Source: Rapana venosa (taxonomy: Eukaryota; Mollusca; Gastropoda; Neogastropoda; Muricidae). From it: a DNA stretch of 64,000 nt. The notes below the pieces were generated by a model, which had not been told where the DNA came from, ran no database searches, and worked only from the letters and a program-made list of their open reading frames with translations. Shown here in pieces: positions 10,310-22,191 of this stretch. The stretch is from contig CM054162.1 in the NCBI GenBank assembly GCA_028751875.1, positions 7,944,763 through 8,008,762 on the forward strand, written 5' to 3'. Made by a program: the position numbers and the translations under genes. Within the stretch, counting starts at the first letter, position 1; each line of letters opens with the position of its first letter.

Positions 10310-11085
10310 TGTTAGAGGGGGAGAAGAGAGGGGAGAGGGAAGATCGGGGAAAAGGGGGAAAAGGGGAAGGGAAAAATAAGGGGGGGAGAGAGAGGGGAGG
10401 GAAGAGAGGGAGAGGGGGAGGAAGGGGAAGAAACAAAGAGAAGGGGGGGAAAAAGGGAGAGAGAGCGGAGGGGGAAATAGGGGAGGAGAGAGAGAGGAGA
10501 GAGAGAGAGAGAAGGAAAAGAGAGGGAGGGGTAGAGGGAGAGAGAGAGAGGAGAGAAGATCGGCAGGGGGGGAGAGAAAGAAAAGGGGCGGGGAGGCGAG
10601 AGAGAAGGGGTGGGGGATGAGAGAGAAGAAGAGAGAGGAGGAGAGGGAGAGAGAGGAAGAGAGAGAGAGGAGAGAAGAGGAAATGGAGAGAGAGGAGAGG
10701 GGAGGGGAAAAGAGGGGAGGGGAGAAAGGGGGAAGAGGAGGGGAGAGAGGGGGAAAAAGGGGGAGAGGGGAAGAAAGGAAAGGGGAGGGGAGGGGGTTAG
10801 GAAAAAAGAGAGAAAGTAGAAGAGGAGGGGGTTTTGGGGGAAAAAAAAGGGTTTTTTGGGGAGGGGAGGGGAAAAAAAAGGTTTAGAGGAGTGCGAAGGG
10901 GGAGAGAAGGGGGAAAGAGAAAAAGGTTAAAAAAAAAGGGGAAAAAAGGAAAGGGGGAAAAAAGGGGAAAGATTTGGAGGAAGGAGAGAAAGGAGGAGAG
11001 AGGGAAAGGAAGAGAAAAGAGAAGAAAGAGAAAAGAGAGGAGGAAGGGTAGAGGGGAAAAAGGAAAAAGGGGTTTAATTTTTCGC
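10310..11085. repeat. Long polypurine (GA/GGA) tract
   Basis: About 775 bases made almost only of G and A on the plus strand, with few T or C. The composition resembles the GA blocks of the composite repeat (20440, 24745, 41020, 47825) but without their flanks. The arginine, glutamate and glycine-rich frames are compositional. Confidence 0.85.
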
Positions 11086-12195
11086 TGATCAGGTTAAAGG
11101 AAAAGGGGGGAATGGGGGGGAAAGAAGGGAAAAAGGGGGAATTTTAGGGGGAAATTAAGTTGGGGGAAGGGCCGGTTTTTTTTGGGTATTTTGGTAAATT
11201 TTGAGGATTTTTTGTGATCTGCAAAAAGGAAAGGGGAAAAAAAATAAAGAAGGGGGGAAGATAAAAAAAAGAAAAATGGGGAAAAAAATAAAAAAAAAAA
11301 TTTTTTTAAAAAAAAAAGAAAAAGAAAGGAAAAAGAAAAATGAGAAAAGAAAGTGGGGTTAGGAAAAAAAGAAAGGGGAAGGGGGGGAAACCAGGGCAAA
11401 ATTTTGGGGAAATGGGTGGGGCCCCGGTTGATTGGTTAAGGGGAGAAGGGGGGTTAAATAGGAAGAACTTAAAAGTTCCTTTGGGTAATAAAAGGGGAGA
11501 ATGTGGAAGGGGGAAAATTTGGAAAAGTTTAAAATTTTTTTCCCCTTTCCCGTAAGAAGGCCCGGGGGGCCTGGGAAAATAAACAATTTTAAAAAACCCA
11601 AAAACGGGGAATTGGTGTTTGTTAAGTTTTATTTTCCCCTTTTTTGTTTTAAAAAAAAAAAAAACAAAAAAAAAAAAAGAAAGAAAGTAAAAAAACAACG
11701 GGGAAAAAGAAAAAACAAATAATTTTTTTTTTTTAAAAAATACAAAAGTAAAAAAAAAAAAAAACCAAAAAAAAGTTGGGCTCCCAACCCAACACACAAC
11801 ACACACACAACCACAAATTTCCCGCAACGAGACCCTTTTTCCCTTCGGGGAAAACCCCATGGGGTTCATCTAAAACATCTAAAACCCTTTTAACTATCCT
11901 GGCCCCCGTCAACCAAAAAAAATCTTCCAAAAATAAAACCCTTTCCCCTTTTTCTAAAAATCCAAATTTTCCTAAACTTCCAAAATTTTTCAAAACCCCT
12001 CCCAATTATTAAAAACATTAACTTTTTCCATTATCTTAAAAAAAAAGTAAAAAAAACAAACCCCCACAATTTAAAATTTTCACCTAAATTTTGCACTCGC
12101 TTTTTTCCCCTATGTCAAAAAATAAAAATTTAAAAAAAACCCTATTTTCTTCCCCCCCCCCCAAACCCCCCCCGCCCCCCCCCTGTTTTATTCTT
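11086..12195. other. No gene seen; homopolymer-rich
   Basis: Runs of A, T, C or G of 4-12 bases dominate. A short ACACAC stretch lies at 11790-11812. No paralogue or coding frame recognised. Confidence 0.5.
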
Positions 12196-12199
12196 CACT

Positions 12200-12745
12200 C
12201 CCATTTCATCTCTCCCGTTCTATCTACTATCTATCTATCTATCTATTATCCCATCTAAACTATCTATTTATCTATCATCTACTATCTTTTCTTTTCTAAA
12301 ACATTTAATCTATCTATTAATCTATCAATCCATTTTTCCTCAAATTTTTCTATCTATCCCCTTTTTCCTTCTGGGCCCCTTTTCCGTTTTTAAATAGTAA
12401 ACCTCTTTCTATTTCTCTTCTATCCTCTTCTAACCTCTTTTCATCTTTCTATCCTCTTTTCTATCTATCTTTAAACCATCCATCTATTACATCTATCATT
12501 ATCTATCTATCCATTATCTATCCATCATTTATCTATTTCTAATTTTTCTATCCATCTATCTATCTATCATCTATCTAACTATCTATCTTCCATCCGTTCT
12601 TTATAACTCTTTATTATCAAAACATCCATCTATCTATTCCTTTTTTCTATTTTATCTTTCTATCTATTTTATCCCTATCTATCGTTTTATCTACCCTTCT
12701 ATCCTTTTCTATTCCAAAACTATTTTCTATTATCATTATTAAACC
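12200..12745. repeat. Degenerate (TATC)n array
   Basis: Many CTATCTATCTAT words separated by T- and C-rich interruptions. Confidence 0.85.
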
Positions 12746-13250
12746 ACCATCTATCTAACAACCAAAAACTTTAAAAAAGAAACCTTTAAAAACATCAAAC
12801 GCAAACCCACAAGAAAAACAACAACAACTACTTACAATTTTAATTATTAAAAACCTAAATTAGAGAAAGAAAATGAAGGAAAACCGTCTCCAATTACAAA
12901 AAACAGAGCCCTGTGACCAAACAACAACCAAAAGGGACAAGGCAAAAACCCGTCTCCTTTTCAAAAACTCCAACCCGTATTACGGCGACCTGACACCCCC
13001 CCTGTTTTTCTTCCCCCGGTTTTGGTGAATTCAAGTCAAAGTTTTTCCCCGGGCGGGTTGTAAATTTTTTCAAACAAAAAAAAGTTTTTTCTCGGTTTTT
13101 GGGGTTTTTTTTTCCAGGTTTTGTTTTCACAAAATGCTAGAGGGAAAAACGTGTGTTTAAATACTTTTAACGCCTGGTAAAAAAAAGGGGGCCTTTTTTT
13201 CCCGTCATATGCACTTCGAAAACCGGCAGTGTTTTTTCTGCAAGGAATGG
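12746..13250. other. No feature seen
   Basis: A-rich then mixed sequence. A minus-strand 78-codon frame at 12894-13130 has no domain I recognise. Confidence 0.35.
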
Positions 13251-13255
13251 GAAAA

Positions 13256-13380
13256 ATGGGTGTGTGTGTGTGTGTGGGGTGTGTGTGTGTGTGGTGTTTT
13301 GTTTTGGGGTTTGGGGTGTGTGTGTGTGTGTGTGTTGTGTGGTGTGTGTGTGTGTGTGTGTGTGCGTGTGTGTGGGGTTT
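13256..13380. repeat. (GT)n array
   Basis: GT dinucleotides with GGGGT interruptions. Confidence 0.9.
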
Positions 13381-13414
13381 TTGACATGTGTTTTTCCCTT
13401 TTTCCCCCCTTTGG

Positions 13415-13612
13415 GGTCCCGGAAAGGGCCCGTCAGTATAAAACAACATCCCCACCTTCTGGGAAATCTGTGTAGGGAAATTTCCCCCTTTTCATCACTT
13501 TTTTCTCTGTTTTTGTTTCTGCCCCTTTTTTCTTTTTTTTTTTTTCACCTCATTCTTTTTCTATTTTTTTGCCTTCTTTGGGCCATTTTTCCCGCCTTTT
13601 TTTCCACGAAAG
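13415..13612 (-). repeat. E element, degraded partial copy
   Basis: The reverse complement matches E from its inner end: CGTCAGTATAAAACAACATC and CACCTTCTGG on the plus strand equal the GATGCTGTTTATACTGAC and CCAGAAGGTG landmarks. The tail toward 13600 has GGGCCATTTTTCCCGCC. The CTT-side terminus is not present. Confidence 0.65.
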
Positions 13613-13839
13613 ACAAAAGTTAGCAATTTTCTTACACACCGAAGACGGAGGGGGGGTGTGTTTTTTTAGGAGCTTTTAAAAAGTGCCAAAGCATTTTTTT
13701 CTCCTATCCCCAGGCAAAAAGCGATGTTGTTTTATGAGAAAAAAAAGAAATAATTTGGTGTTTCAATTGATGCACACAAACCTGCTACCATTTGCTTTTG
13801 AGATGTCTTTGGGAAACGGCCCTTTCAAGGAGAAAACCG
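13613..13839. other. No feature seen
   Basis: Mixed-composition sequence with no recognised match. Confidence 0.35.
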
Positions 13840-13969
13840 TCTTTTATAGGTAAAGAGAAAGGTTTATGTCAGCAATAAAATTGGTTTTAACAAACTTGAT
13901 GTGTGGGAGGCCATTTCTAACTGCTTTGGGGGGGGGGATGGGAAATTTCTGAAAAAAAAAATTCAATAG

Positions 13970-14440
13970 AAAAGAATTAATTGATAGAAAAGAAAAAAAC
14001 AGCAGATAGACAGACGATGACAGACAGTTTGATAAGGAGGGTTGGAAGGGTATAGATAGATAATGGTGATTATAATTGATAGAACTGTAAAAAGACATAC
14101 ATTTCAGACAAAAAATTTTGCTCAATATTCAATAGATTTGAAAAATAAGTAGGGCAGAAATAAAAAAGACAGACAGAAATAAAATTTTTATAGATAAAAG
14201 GGGATTTAGACTTTTAGAGAGAAAAAGATAAGATAGAAGATAGAGAGACATTTTAAAATGAAGATAGATAGTTAAGGGTAGATAGCTGATTATTTTATGT
14301 TTTATAGAAGGTAAGATAGGAAATGGATAGATAGATAAAGGGAGAGATAGATAGATGGATAGATAGATAGACAGATGTAGAAAGATAGATAAAATTGATA
14401 GATAGATAGTTAGATAAAAAAAGACAGACAGACCCGATAG
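13970..14440. repeat. Degenerate (GATA)n/(GACA)n array
   Basis: Clusters of GATAGATAGATA and GACAGACA, strongest at 14320-14420. Confidence 0.85.
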
Positions 14441-15080
14441 AAAAGGCAGGGAAGCCTTCAGGGACACAGAAAAGAAGACTGGTTTAAAACTCAAAAATTG
14501 AAGTCAGTTTTTTCATTCACTTTAGCGCCTATTTTTCCCATACAAAAATTTAAACCGCCTCGCAAAGACAGCCTTACACACAAAACACAACTTTTATCAA
14601 CCGCAAACCAGAAAAAAAACAAATTTTTTTTAAAAAAAAAAGGAAAATACCCAAAAAAGGAAAAAAAACTATTTTTTCATACAAGAAAACAAAACAGAAA
14701 AAAACCAAACATGGCAACCCAAAAACCTGGGAAAGTTTTTAAGCTAGGGCAGCCAATAGAAAAAGAAATGGGTTTTTAAGACGGGAATGGCCCTTGTGGG
14801 GTGTAAGGGGTTGGGACAGCTGTTGATCAAGCCCCACTGCCTCCAGCCATCGCTGTTACACGCACTGACCTTGGGATAAAGTAGGGGCCAGTTTCTATAT
14901 TGCCTTCAAAAACCCCTTGTGAGTTTCTATCTGAAAATTCAGCAAAGAGGAAGGCATATGGGCACACAAAGGGAAAATTGACAAAACAGACGCATAGGGC
15001 AGTTATAAAACTCACATACAAACATACACGTACGGGAGGGAGCACGCTAACCCAAAACGCAAAACACATAAAACAACTAC
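14441..15080. other. No gene seen
   Basis: A-rich and homopolymer-rich to about 14740, then more ordinary sequence. Short frames on both strands around 14830-15150 show nothing recognisable. Confidence 0.35.
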
Positions 15081-15082
15081 GC

Positions 15083-15153
15083 ACGCATACCACCCACACA
15101 CACACACACACCCAAAACCCCCACACACACACACCACCCACACACACCACGTA
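15083..15153. repeat. (CA)n array
   Basis: CACACACA with CCC interruptions. Confidence 0.9.
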
Positions 15154-15462
15154 AAATTTTGCTTTCCACAAATCTTTTTTTTTTAAACGAATTTAAAAAA
15201 CCTTTCACGCCCAAAAATTCAAAAGCTTTCCCTTTTTTGACTTTACCCTTTACCCTTTACGTACAACACGAACGCACGCAAAATAACCCCGTAAACATCC
15301 CCAACTAAAGCACGGGATTCCACAAAAACCCCAAAAAAAAATGTTTTTTCGCACAAGGGATTTTTTTTTTAAAAAAAAATAAAAAACATTTTTTAAAGGC
15401 AAAAACTTAACGCTTTCCCCCTCTTTTTTATCAAGTTTAACGTTCCTTTGTAAAACGATCTT

Positions 15463-15780
15463 TCAGGGTGGCGGGGTTATCTGCCTGGTTTTGAACTTTT
15501 GGGATTTCCTTGTGATTTTGATGACGCGGGTTCGGTTTCCTTTTTAAGGGGGATATTTTCCCCCCGGGGTTAAACATCATGCCCGTCTCCACTCTCTCCA
15601 ACCGAGAACAGCTTGCCTACACTTTTAAAAATTGTTTCAAATTTTCGGAAAAAAAGGGAGGCCAATTTTGTGTGGTGGGGAAAGGATGAAAAAATGGCAA
15701 CACTGCATACCCAGGGGAAATGGATTAGAAAAACACAAAAGTGCTTATTCCCTTATCCTCGAAATGAAAAGAAATTAAAC
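15463..15780 (+). repeat. SINE-a, full-length but degraded
   Basis: Follows SINE-a from its head (GGGTTATCTGCCTGGTTTTG in A-box position, GGGTTCGGTTTCC in B-box position) through GGGGATATTTTCC and TTAACATCATG to the terminus (GTGCTTATTCCCTTATCCTC). The promoter boxes contain several changes. Confidence 0.7.
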
Positions 15781-16019
15781 GAATGCCTACATTTAAAACT
15801 AAAAATAGTCACGCCCTTTTTTTCCCAAAAAAAAGAAAAAGTATTCTCCCACGTCCCAAAAGGTTAAACTTCCCCCTTGTTTAATAAATTGAAAAGTGTC
15901 ATTTTTTGTTAAAAAAGTTATATTTTTGGGAAAATTTTTCGATTTATGTCTATTAAGTTTTGAAACCCTTTCAACTGGCAAACGGAGATTTTTTAAAACA
16001 TTAAAAATTTGTTACCCAA
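15781..16019. other. AT-rich flank, no feature seen
   Basis: It could include the 5' part of the next LINE, but no domain is readable. Confidence 0.35.
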
Positions 16020-17492
16020 CGATTTTGGTGTTTTAAAACCACAAGAAAGCTGTCTCAATGTTTTTAAGGTCCCAAAATTTTGAAGAATTATAGAAAATGC
16101 CCCAACTTTTCCCCTTTTTCTCTTAAAATACTAGAAAAAGTTTTTTTCAAACAGCTCAACAGTCCCCCTTCATTTTAATGATCTCCTTCCCCCTTTTTAA
16201 TCTGCCTATCGCCCCAACCACAGCACCGAAAACCACCCTAGTCATACTTTAGATACACTTCTACTTGCTTCTGATGCAGGAAAAATCTCCCTCCTCACTC
16301 TTCTTGACTTATCTTCAGCCTTCGACACTATAGATCACTCAATTCTTCTTTCTCGCCTCCAAAATACGTTTGGTATTAATGGCACAGCCCTCACCTGGTT
16401 TACTTCAAACCTCACAGACAGATTTCAGAAAGTTATTGTAAACTAAATTAAATCAAAATCTGTCAAAATGGAATGTGGGTCCCACAGGGATCAGCCCTGG
16501 GCCCTGTTTCTTTACTCTTTTACACTGCCCCACTCTAATATAAAAAAACAACCACCATTTTTGTTTCATCATTTCTATGCCGATGACACTCAGCTTCGTG
16601 CGGGGATACTGTTGAAAACTTGCCTTCCCTCCTGACAAATATGTCCTACTGCCTTAAAGACATTCAAAACTGGATGACTCAGAACAAGTTACAACTTAAT
16701 GCCGATTAAAACCGAAGCCATGCTCAATAGGGACCCAAAATAAACTTTCCTCCATCCAAAAACATCAATAGAATTCGGCAGTGCGTCAGTTCTTTGTCCA
16801 GCTCTTGTGAAGTAAATTTGGGAGTAGTTCTTGACAACCACACTCTCTATGAAAAATTCATCACCCAGAACCCGCAGTCTTGCTTTCTATCAACTACGGC
16901 GCAAAAAGCGCGTTCGCAAGTATCTGTCCACTGATTTCAACTTCCAAGTTCGTCACATCTCTCATTCTTTCCCCGTTTAGACTACTGTAATTCTCTTTTG
17001 GCTGGCCTAAACCCGCATCATCCAAACCACTCTCTTCAACGCATACAAAACTCTGCAGCTCGACTGGTCCTAAGAAAGAAAAAAATCTGAACACATAACT
17101 CCTCTTCTGCGATTCTTCACTGGCTGCCAGTTCACAAAAACTGAAGTATAAGATCAATACCTCTGTTTCAAATATCCCCAAATCTGCACCATCTTATCTT
17201 TGTAACTGTCTTCTGTTTCACTCCATCCCCTTCCCTTGTTCAGCCCCAGATGCTTTGTGCTTTCGAACACCCAGATTCAAACAAACCATGTTGGCTGTCG
17301 ATCTTTTTTTTGTTTTGGTCCGTCCAGTGGAATGGGCCTCCCTCTTTCACTTCGCCAAAACCTTCACTTGTACCTTCAAATCCAGCTAAAAACACACTTA
17401 TTTCCTACCTGACATTTTCCCCCTCATATCGTCTCTACTTTTGAACAGCATCCTTATCTCCTAAGTGTGTTCGGGGGTGTGTTGTGTGTGTG

Positions 17493-17548
<56 letters not shown>

Positions 17549-17676
17549 ATACACGTGCATAAATTTGAAATATGTTCTTTATTATATTTGAGGAAAGTTG
17601 CATGCGCGTAAATGATTTGAGTGCAAGCATTTTCATTTGTTTGTTTTACAAGATTCGGCGCTATATAAATTCCATA

Positions 17677-17716
<40 letters not shown>
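16020..17716 (+). pseudogene. CR1/L2-like LINE, 5'-truncated, with 3' UTR and ATT tail
   Basis: Plus-strand reverse transcriptase in several frames. An LKNYRP block lies near 16085. LLDLSSAFDTIDHSILL (motif A) is at about 16300-16350. GVPQG with SALGPV is at about 16475-16506. FYADDTQL, with both catalytic aspartates kept, lies near 16574-16600. IQNWMTQNKLQLNA follows at about 16665. After that come a LHWLPV-type block and a 3' UTR ending in CGCTATATAAATTCC plus an ATT array (17680-17716). The motif set and short-repeat 3' end fit the CR1/L2 group of the Jockey superfamily. It is broken by frameshifts and lacks the endonuclease half. A second copy lies at 29480-31204. Confidence 0.85.
17464..17546. 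repeat. (GT)n array inside the LINE 3' UTR
   Basis: About 40 GT units. In the related copy at 31070-31080 the same place holds only a few GT units, so the array expanded within the element. Confidence 0.9.
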
Positions 17717-17718
<2 letters not shown>

Positions 17719-17794
17719 GGTAGATGTTTTAAGCTGGCAGCGTTACATTTTTAACATGGATGAAATAAAAGACATAAAAAGTAGAAAGTAGAAA
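17717..17794. other. Junction between two LINE remnants
   Basis: Begins directly after the ATT tail; no repeat of its own recognised. Confidence 0.3.
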
Positions 17795-18185
17795 GAATGA
17801 TGCAAACCTTTCGCGAATTTCTTGGTATCTGATAGAGAGATTACATCACTAACGAGGAAATGAAAACCAGAATTTAAAACGCCATCCGACCATATGAAGA
17901 GCTCCTGACTTCAGTGAAAAAAAGTAAACTAAAGTGGTTAGGGCATGTCACACGAACATCTGGACTGGCCAAGACTGTCCTACAGGGAACAGTACAAGGA
18001 GGGAGACGAAGAAGAGGCAGACAGAGAAAACGATGGGAAGACAACATCAATGAGTAGACTGGTCTTGAGTGGAATGAATTGTTACGGAAAGCAGAGGACC
18101 GCGGGGAGTGGAGGAAGCTGGTTGCAAAATCTTCATTGGTGCCCCCCACGGTCCACGGGATTGCAGGGTAGGTGAATGTGAAGAA
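17795..18185 (+). pseudogene. LINE ORF2 C-terminal tail (RTE-like)
   Basis: The clearest copy of this tail: FREFLGI, then NAIRPYEELLTSVKKSKLKW, LGHVTRTSGLAKTVLQGT, a basic arginine-rich block ending KRWEDNI, TGLEWNELLRKAEDRGEW and KLVAKSSLVPP. A stop codon replaces a tryptophan codon in the EWTG block (TAGACTGG near 18055). No catalytic domain precedes it, so it is a 3' fragment, probably from a family different from the CR1/L2-like LINE it abuts. Confidence 0.8.
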
Positions 18186-18504
18186 AGCTTGAAATCAAAC
18201 AGTTGGTTGTCCCCTGTATATCTTTAAAGCTACAAGTATCGAAGGCTTCATGTTTTGGATTGTCAGTTAAATAGTATGTACATTCTCTTTAGTTACTAAC
18301 CTAGGCTACAGTCCCGAGTTTCATCTGTAGTGAGAGTTTTACGTATGCAACGGTCTTGCCTGCCGTGAAGGTCGCTGCATTCCAGTTTAGCGGATATAGT
18401 ATGTGTAAATAATCTGAACAAAGCAAAAGTTTAGTGTAGACAGTTATGTTTACGCATAAAGGTTGGATTCCGGGTCATGTAGTATCTTCTATAGAGTGTG
18501 GTGC
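18186..18504. other. Low-copy sequence
   Basis: A stretch near 18340-18395 (GCAACGGTCTTGCCTGCCGTG and GAAGGTCGCTGCATT) resembles the element at 59395-59610 weakly. Otherwise nothing recognised. Confidence 0.35.
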
Positions 18505-19374
18505 AGGAAAAATGTGTGCTGGTTTTCACAGATCATTTTAAAGTATGAAGAAAATGAACCTTGTACTTGTTTGGGGGGTTGAGGCCATAGATTAACACCG
18601 GGTAGTGATTAGAAAGAGGGCAATGATCATCAACTGAGGATTGCTTGTGTTCCTACAGTGTCGACCCCAGTGTTGCGGTGAGGCAGCTAGCAGACGACAG
18701 AGGACTGAGGGGGTACAGTATGTGCTGAAAAATGAACAAGTTTAAACCTACCAAATTTGTTTACATTCTCCCGTGTTTTGAGTCTGGGGCTAGTCTTTTA
18801 CAATACGCGGTTTTTATTTCCGTGGATGCCTCAGTATGTGTAGTGCGAATGCAAGAGTGAGATATGAAAATCGGAGGAAACCTGCCAAAAGCTAACCGTG
18901 ATGAGTAACCTAGTGCCACTTGACTGTGCTAAGAGTGGTAACATTCGTAAACCTTTAAAGCCATCTTTTTAAACTTTGAAATCTGTTGTTCTGGATATTT
19001 CCTCAATCAATTTGCTTCAAGATCCAGCGCTTGGTCCATATATATTGAGTGTGACCAATTGTAGGTGAATATAATTATGTCATATTGCTTATATCCTGAA
19101 GTGAAGTGAATTGTGATGTAACCATGAAGTCTTTGCTTCTGGAGCATTGAGATGTCCAGGATATTAGGCACCAGCATTTTACTGCACACTCCCTGAAGAT
19201 CCTTTTTCGTGATGTTCCACTGGACAACATTCTTAACTTCTTGAGAGAATCAGACTCTTCCCGGTCAGATATGTAAATATTCATGTATGTAAATATGTCA
19301 TAGTTAGTCATTAGAAACAAGGTTGAGGTTGGTTTTAAGGAATCTGGTTTTGGTTTCATTTAACTTTATGTCGT

Positions 19375-19380
19375 TTCTTC

Positions 19381-19412
<32 letters not shown>

Positions 19413-19632
19413 CTTCTTCTTCTTCTTCTTTCTTCTTCTTCTTCTTTCTTCTTCTCCTCCTCCTCCTCCTCCTCCATCTTCCTTTCTCCTCTCCTCCCCT
19501 CCTCCTCCTCCTCCTCCATCCTCCTCCTTCCTTCTTCTCTTCTTTCTTCTCCTTCTTCTTCTTCTTCTTCTTCTTCTTCTTCTTCTTCTTCTTCTTCTTC
19601 TTCTTCTTCTTCTTCTTCTTCTTTTTCTTCTT
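19375..19632. repeat. (CTT)n array outside the left E arm
   Basis: CTT triplets with CTCCTC interruptions. It ends in CTTCGTCGAACGCTC at the start of E. Confidence 0.95.
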
Positions 19633-19830
19633 CGTCGAACGCTCAGACAGCAACTATTGTCTGTTATATGAGCGAAAATGCGTCAAGAAGGTAAAAACAT
19701 AGACAAGGAGGAGGCGACAGGAAGAAAAGAAACAAGGCAGAAAGAAAGAGAGTGATAGAAAAGAGGAAATTTCTAGCACAGAATGTAGGGATGCTATTGA
19801 TACTGACAGGCCCCCAGAATCTTCACGGGG
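19633..19830 (+). repeat. E element, left arm of unit A, internal deletion
   Basis: Starts CGTCGAACGCTCAGACAG, runs through TATGAGCGAAAATGCG, then jumps to AAACATAGACAAGG, AATTTCTAGCACAGAATG and ends at CTTCACGGGG. Compared with E at 38579 or 46917 it lacks about 110 internal bases containing the GGCCCAGCGCATCCGA landmark. Unit B and C left arms share that deletion. Confidence 0.85.
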
Positions 19831-20110
19831 GAAGACCCAGTTCAAAAGGATTATGTTTTTCTCTTGGATTAATATCACTGCCGACTTCACTTCCTCAAAA
19901 GTCCTTCGCTTAAGACTATAAACCGACTTCTCGAGAACGCACACATAACATCTTGCGCACGCGTTAAAACCTGTTCTACATCTCAGATGTGTAGTAGGCC
20001 GTTGTGTGGAACAGATGACAGAATTGACCAAACTGTAAGAACACGAGGGCTGGATGTAGACCAAAAATAAAAGAGTATATGAGTGCCGATTCCATTCTCC
20101 TCGAAATAAG
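19831..20110 (+). repeat. SINE-a body fused directly to E
   Basis: Continues from E into SINE-a sequence without a tRNA head: GTTCAAAAGGATTATG, GGATTAATATCACTG, AAGTCCTTCGCTTAAGACTA, GTAGTAGGCCGTTGTGTGG and GATTCCATTCTCCTCG. E sits where the tRNA head would be. Confidence 0.8.
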
Positions 20111-20439
20111 ATAAAAGTGATCAATAATGGAAATAAATAATAATAATATACTGTCTTTTTACTGAAGAGACATTGACGGATAGAAGAAGACAAAAACAAA
20201 ACAGGAATAAAAATGTCGTTGACTTAGAAACCTATTTCTCTTTTCAGGCGGTAGGAGCAAAATAAAACACACAAAAGAATATGAAAAACAGGAGCCAGTG
20301 GCAATTATGGAGGAATTGTCCTACTGAAGTGATGCCGTTCCACATCTCCGGACAAGTCGTTTAGCTCAGGAGTTAGTGTTGCTCTGCTCTGTTCCCTCTT
20401 TGCCGTTTGTCTATAGGTAGGGGAGTGTTATGTCTGTCT

Positions 20440-20461
20440 CCCAGAGGGAGAGAGAGAGAGG

Positions 20462-20511
<50 letters not shown>

Positions 20512-20860
20512 GGGGAGAGGGAGAGAGAGAGAAATAGAGAAGGAGGAAGAGGGGAGGGGGAAGGGAGGATGAAAGGGGGTGGAGAGAGGGGGGGAGAGAA
20601 GGGAGAGAGAGAGAGAGAGACAGGAAGAGACGGGGTGGGGGGAGAAAAGAGAGAGAGGGGAAGAGAGAGGGGAAGAGAGAGAGAGAGAGAGAGAGAGACA
20701 TAAGGGGAAGAAAGAAGAGAGAGAGAGAGAGAGAGAGGAGAGGGAGAAAGGGACAGTAGACAGATGAAGAGATAGAGACAGACAGACGGACAGACAGAAA
20801 AAAAAGAGACAAAGAGACAAGAGAGAGACAGAGAGAGACGAAGGAAGAGAGCAAAGGGAA
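20440..20860. repeat. (GA)n array with GACA
   Basis: GAGAGA with GGGGAGA interruptions, then GACAGACA. Serine/leucine and arginine/glutamate frames here are artefacts. Confidence 0.95.
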
Positions 20861-21237
20861 AGGGAGTTAGAAAGGGGAAATGTCTGTCAAAGAAGAGAAA
20901 AGAGACGACGAAGAGACAGAGCAGACAGAGAAAAGGACAAGACAGAGAGATGATAGACGGACAGACAGAGAGCAGATGGACAACAGACAAGGAAGGGTCT
21001 GTCAAGAACCAAATCAGCATTGAAATGTCTTAATTGTTCATTTTTTTTTCAACTTTTTACACCTCCTTAAGAAGTGTTTGTGGAAAAAAAAATTTTGGGC
21101 CTATAAACATTTTCTCCCGAAATTCATACAAAAATATCTTTCAAATAGTCAGCATGTTTCGCTGTTTAAAAAAAAAAAATTTAAAAACGTGATAGCTGTT
21201 GCCAGGGAAATCATGGTTTATCTTTTTTTATTATAAT

Positions 21238-21445
21238 TATGATGATGAGGGGAATCTGATAACCCCCATCTTTGTACATTTATCATCACCCCCACCCCCC
21301 AACCCCCACCCCACCACCCCCAAATCACCACACCACCACCACCACCCCCCCACCACCACCCAACCACCACCATCATCATCATCTTTCATCATCATCATCA
21401 TCCATCATCATCATCATCATCTCATCTCATCTCATCATTTCTCAT
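21238..21445. repeat. (CAC)n/(CAT)n array
   Basis: CACC blocks, then CATCATCAT, then CATCTCATCT. Confidence 0.9.
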
Positions 21446-21450
21446 CACAT

Positions 21451-21745
21451 CCCCCCCGTGGGACCCGGAGATCTTTTGACTTTAAAAGCATCCCGCCTTC
21501 TGGAAGTTCTATGCTATAAAAACCCCCTTTTCTATCCCCGTGTTTCTTTTTGCCCGGTCCCTTTTTTTCCTGTTCTTCCTTCTTGTCTATTTTCTGCCTT
21601 CTTGGTCCCCCCCCCCCCACCAAAAAATATTAACAATTCCTCCAGCTCGAAATCGGATGGTGGGCCCGATTTGTGAGGGCCCTTTACGGAGCAAAACGAA
21701 TTTTCGATAATGTGACAGCAATAGTGACTGTTGAGCGTTCGTTTT
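21451..21745 (-). repeat. E element, inverted right arm of unit A
   Basis: The reverse complement matches E from its inner end (CCCGTGGGACCC, AAAGCATCCCGCCTTCTGG on the plus strand) to its outer end (GACTGTTGAGCGTTCG). It retains the GGGCCCGATTTGTGAGG block that the left arm lacks. Confidence 0.85.
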
Positions 21746-21774
21746 AGGGAAAGATTTGCAAAGAAAAAGAAAAT

Positions 21775-22117
21775 GAATGCGAAGAAAGAAATTGCGAAGA
21801 AAAAGATTTCAAAGTAGAAAAAAAAGAAAAAAAAAGGAGAAGAGGAAAAAAAGAAGAAGAAAAGAAGAAAGAAAAAATTTTCAAAATTGCGAAAAAAAGA
21901 AAAGAAGAAGAAAAAAGAAGAAGAAGAAAAAGGAAAAAAGAGAAGAAAATGCGAAGAAGAAGTTGCGAAGAAAAAAAGAAGAAGAAGAAGAATTGCAAAG
22001 AAGAAGAATTTCAAGAAGAAAAAAAAAAAGAATTTCGAAGAAAATTGCGAAGAAGAAGAAGAAGAAGAAGAAAAGAAGAAGAAGAAAAAAAAGAAGAAGA
22101 AAAGAAGAAAAGAAGAA

Positions 22118-22191
<74 letters not shown>

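Noticed and set aside
12200..14440. TATC and GATA arrays as arms of one inverted repeat
   Set aside because: They are reverse complements only as simple sequence; their flanks do not match.
19633..21745. Classical DNA transposon with terminal inverted repeats
   Set aside because: Inverted arms are real, but I found no transposase remnant and no target-site duplication, so only a descriptive fold-back label is used.
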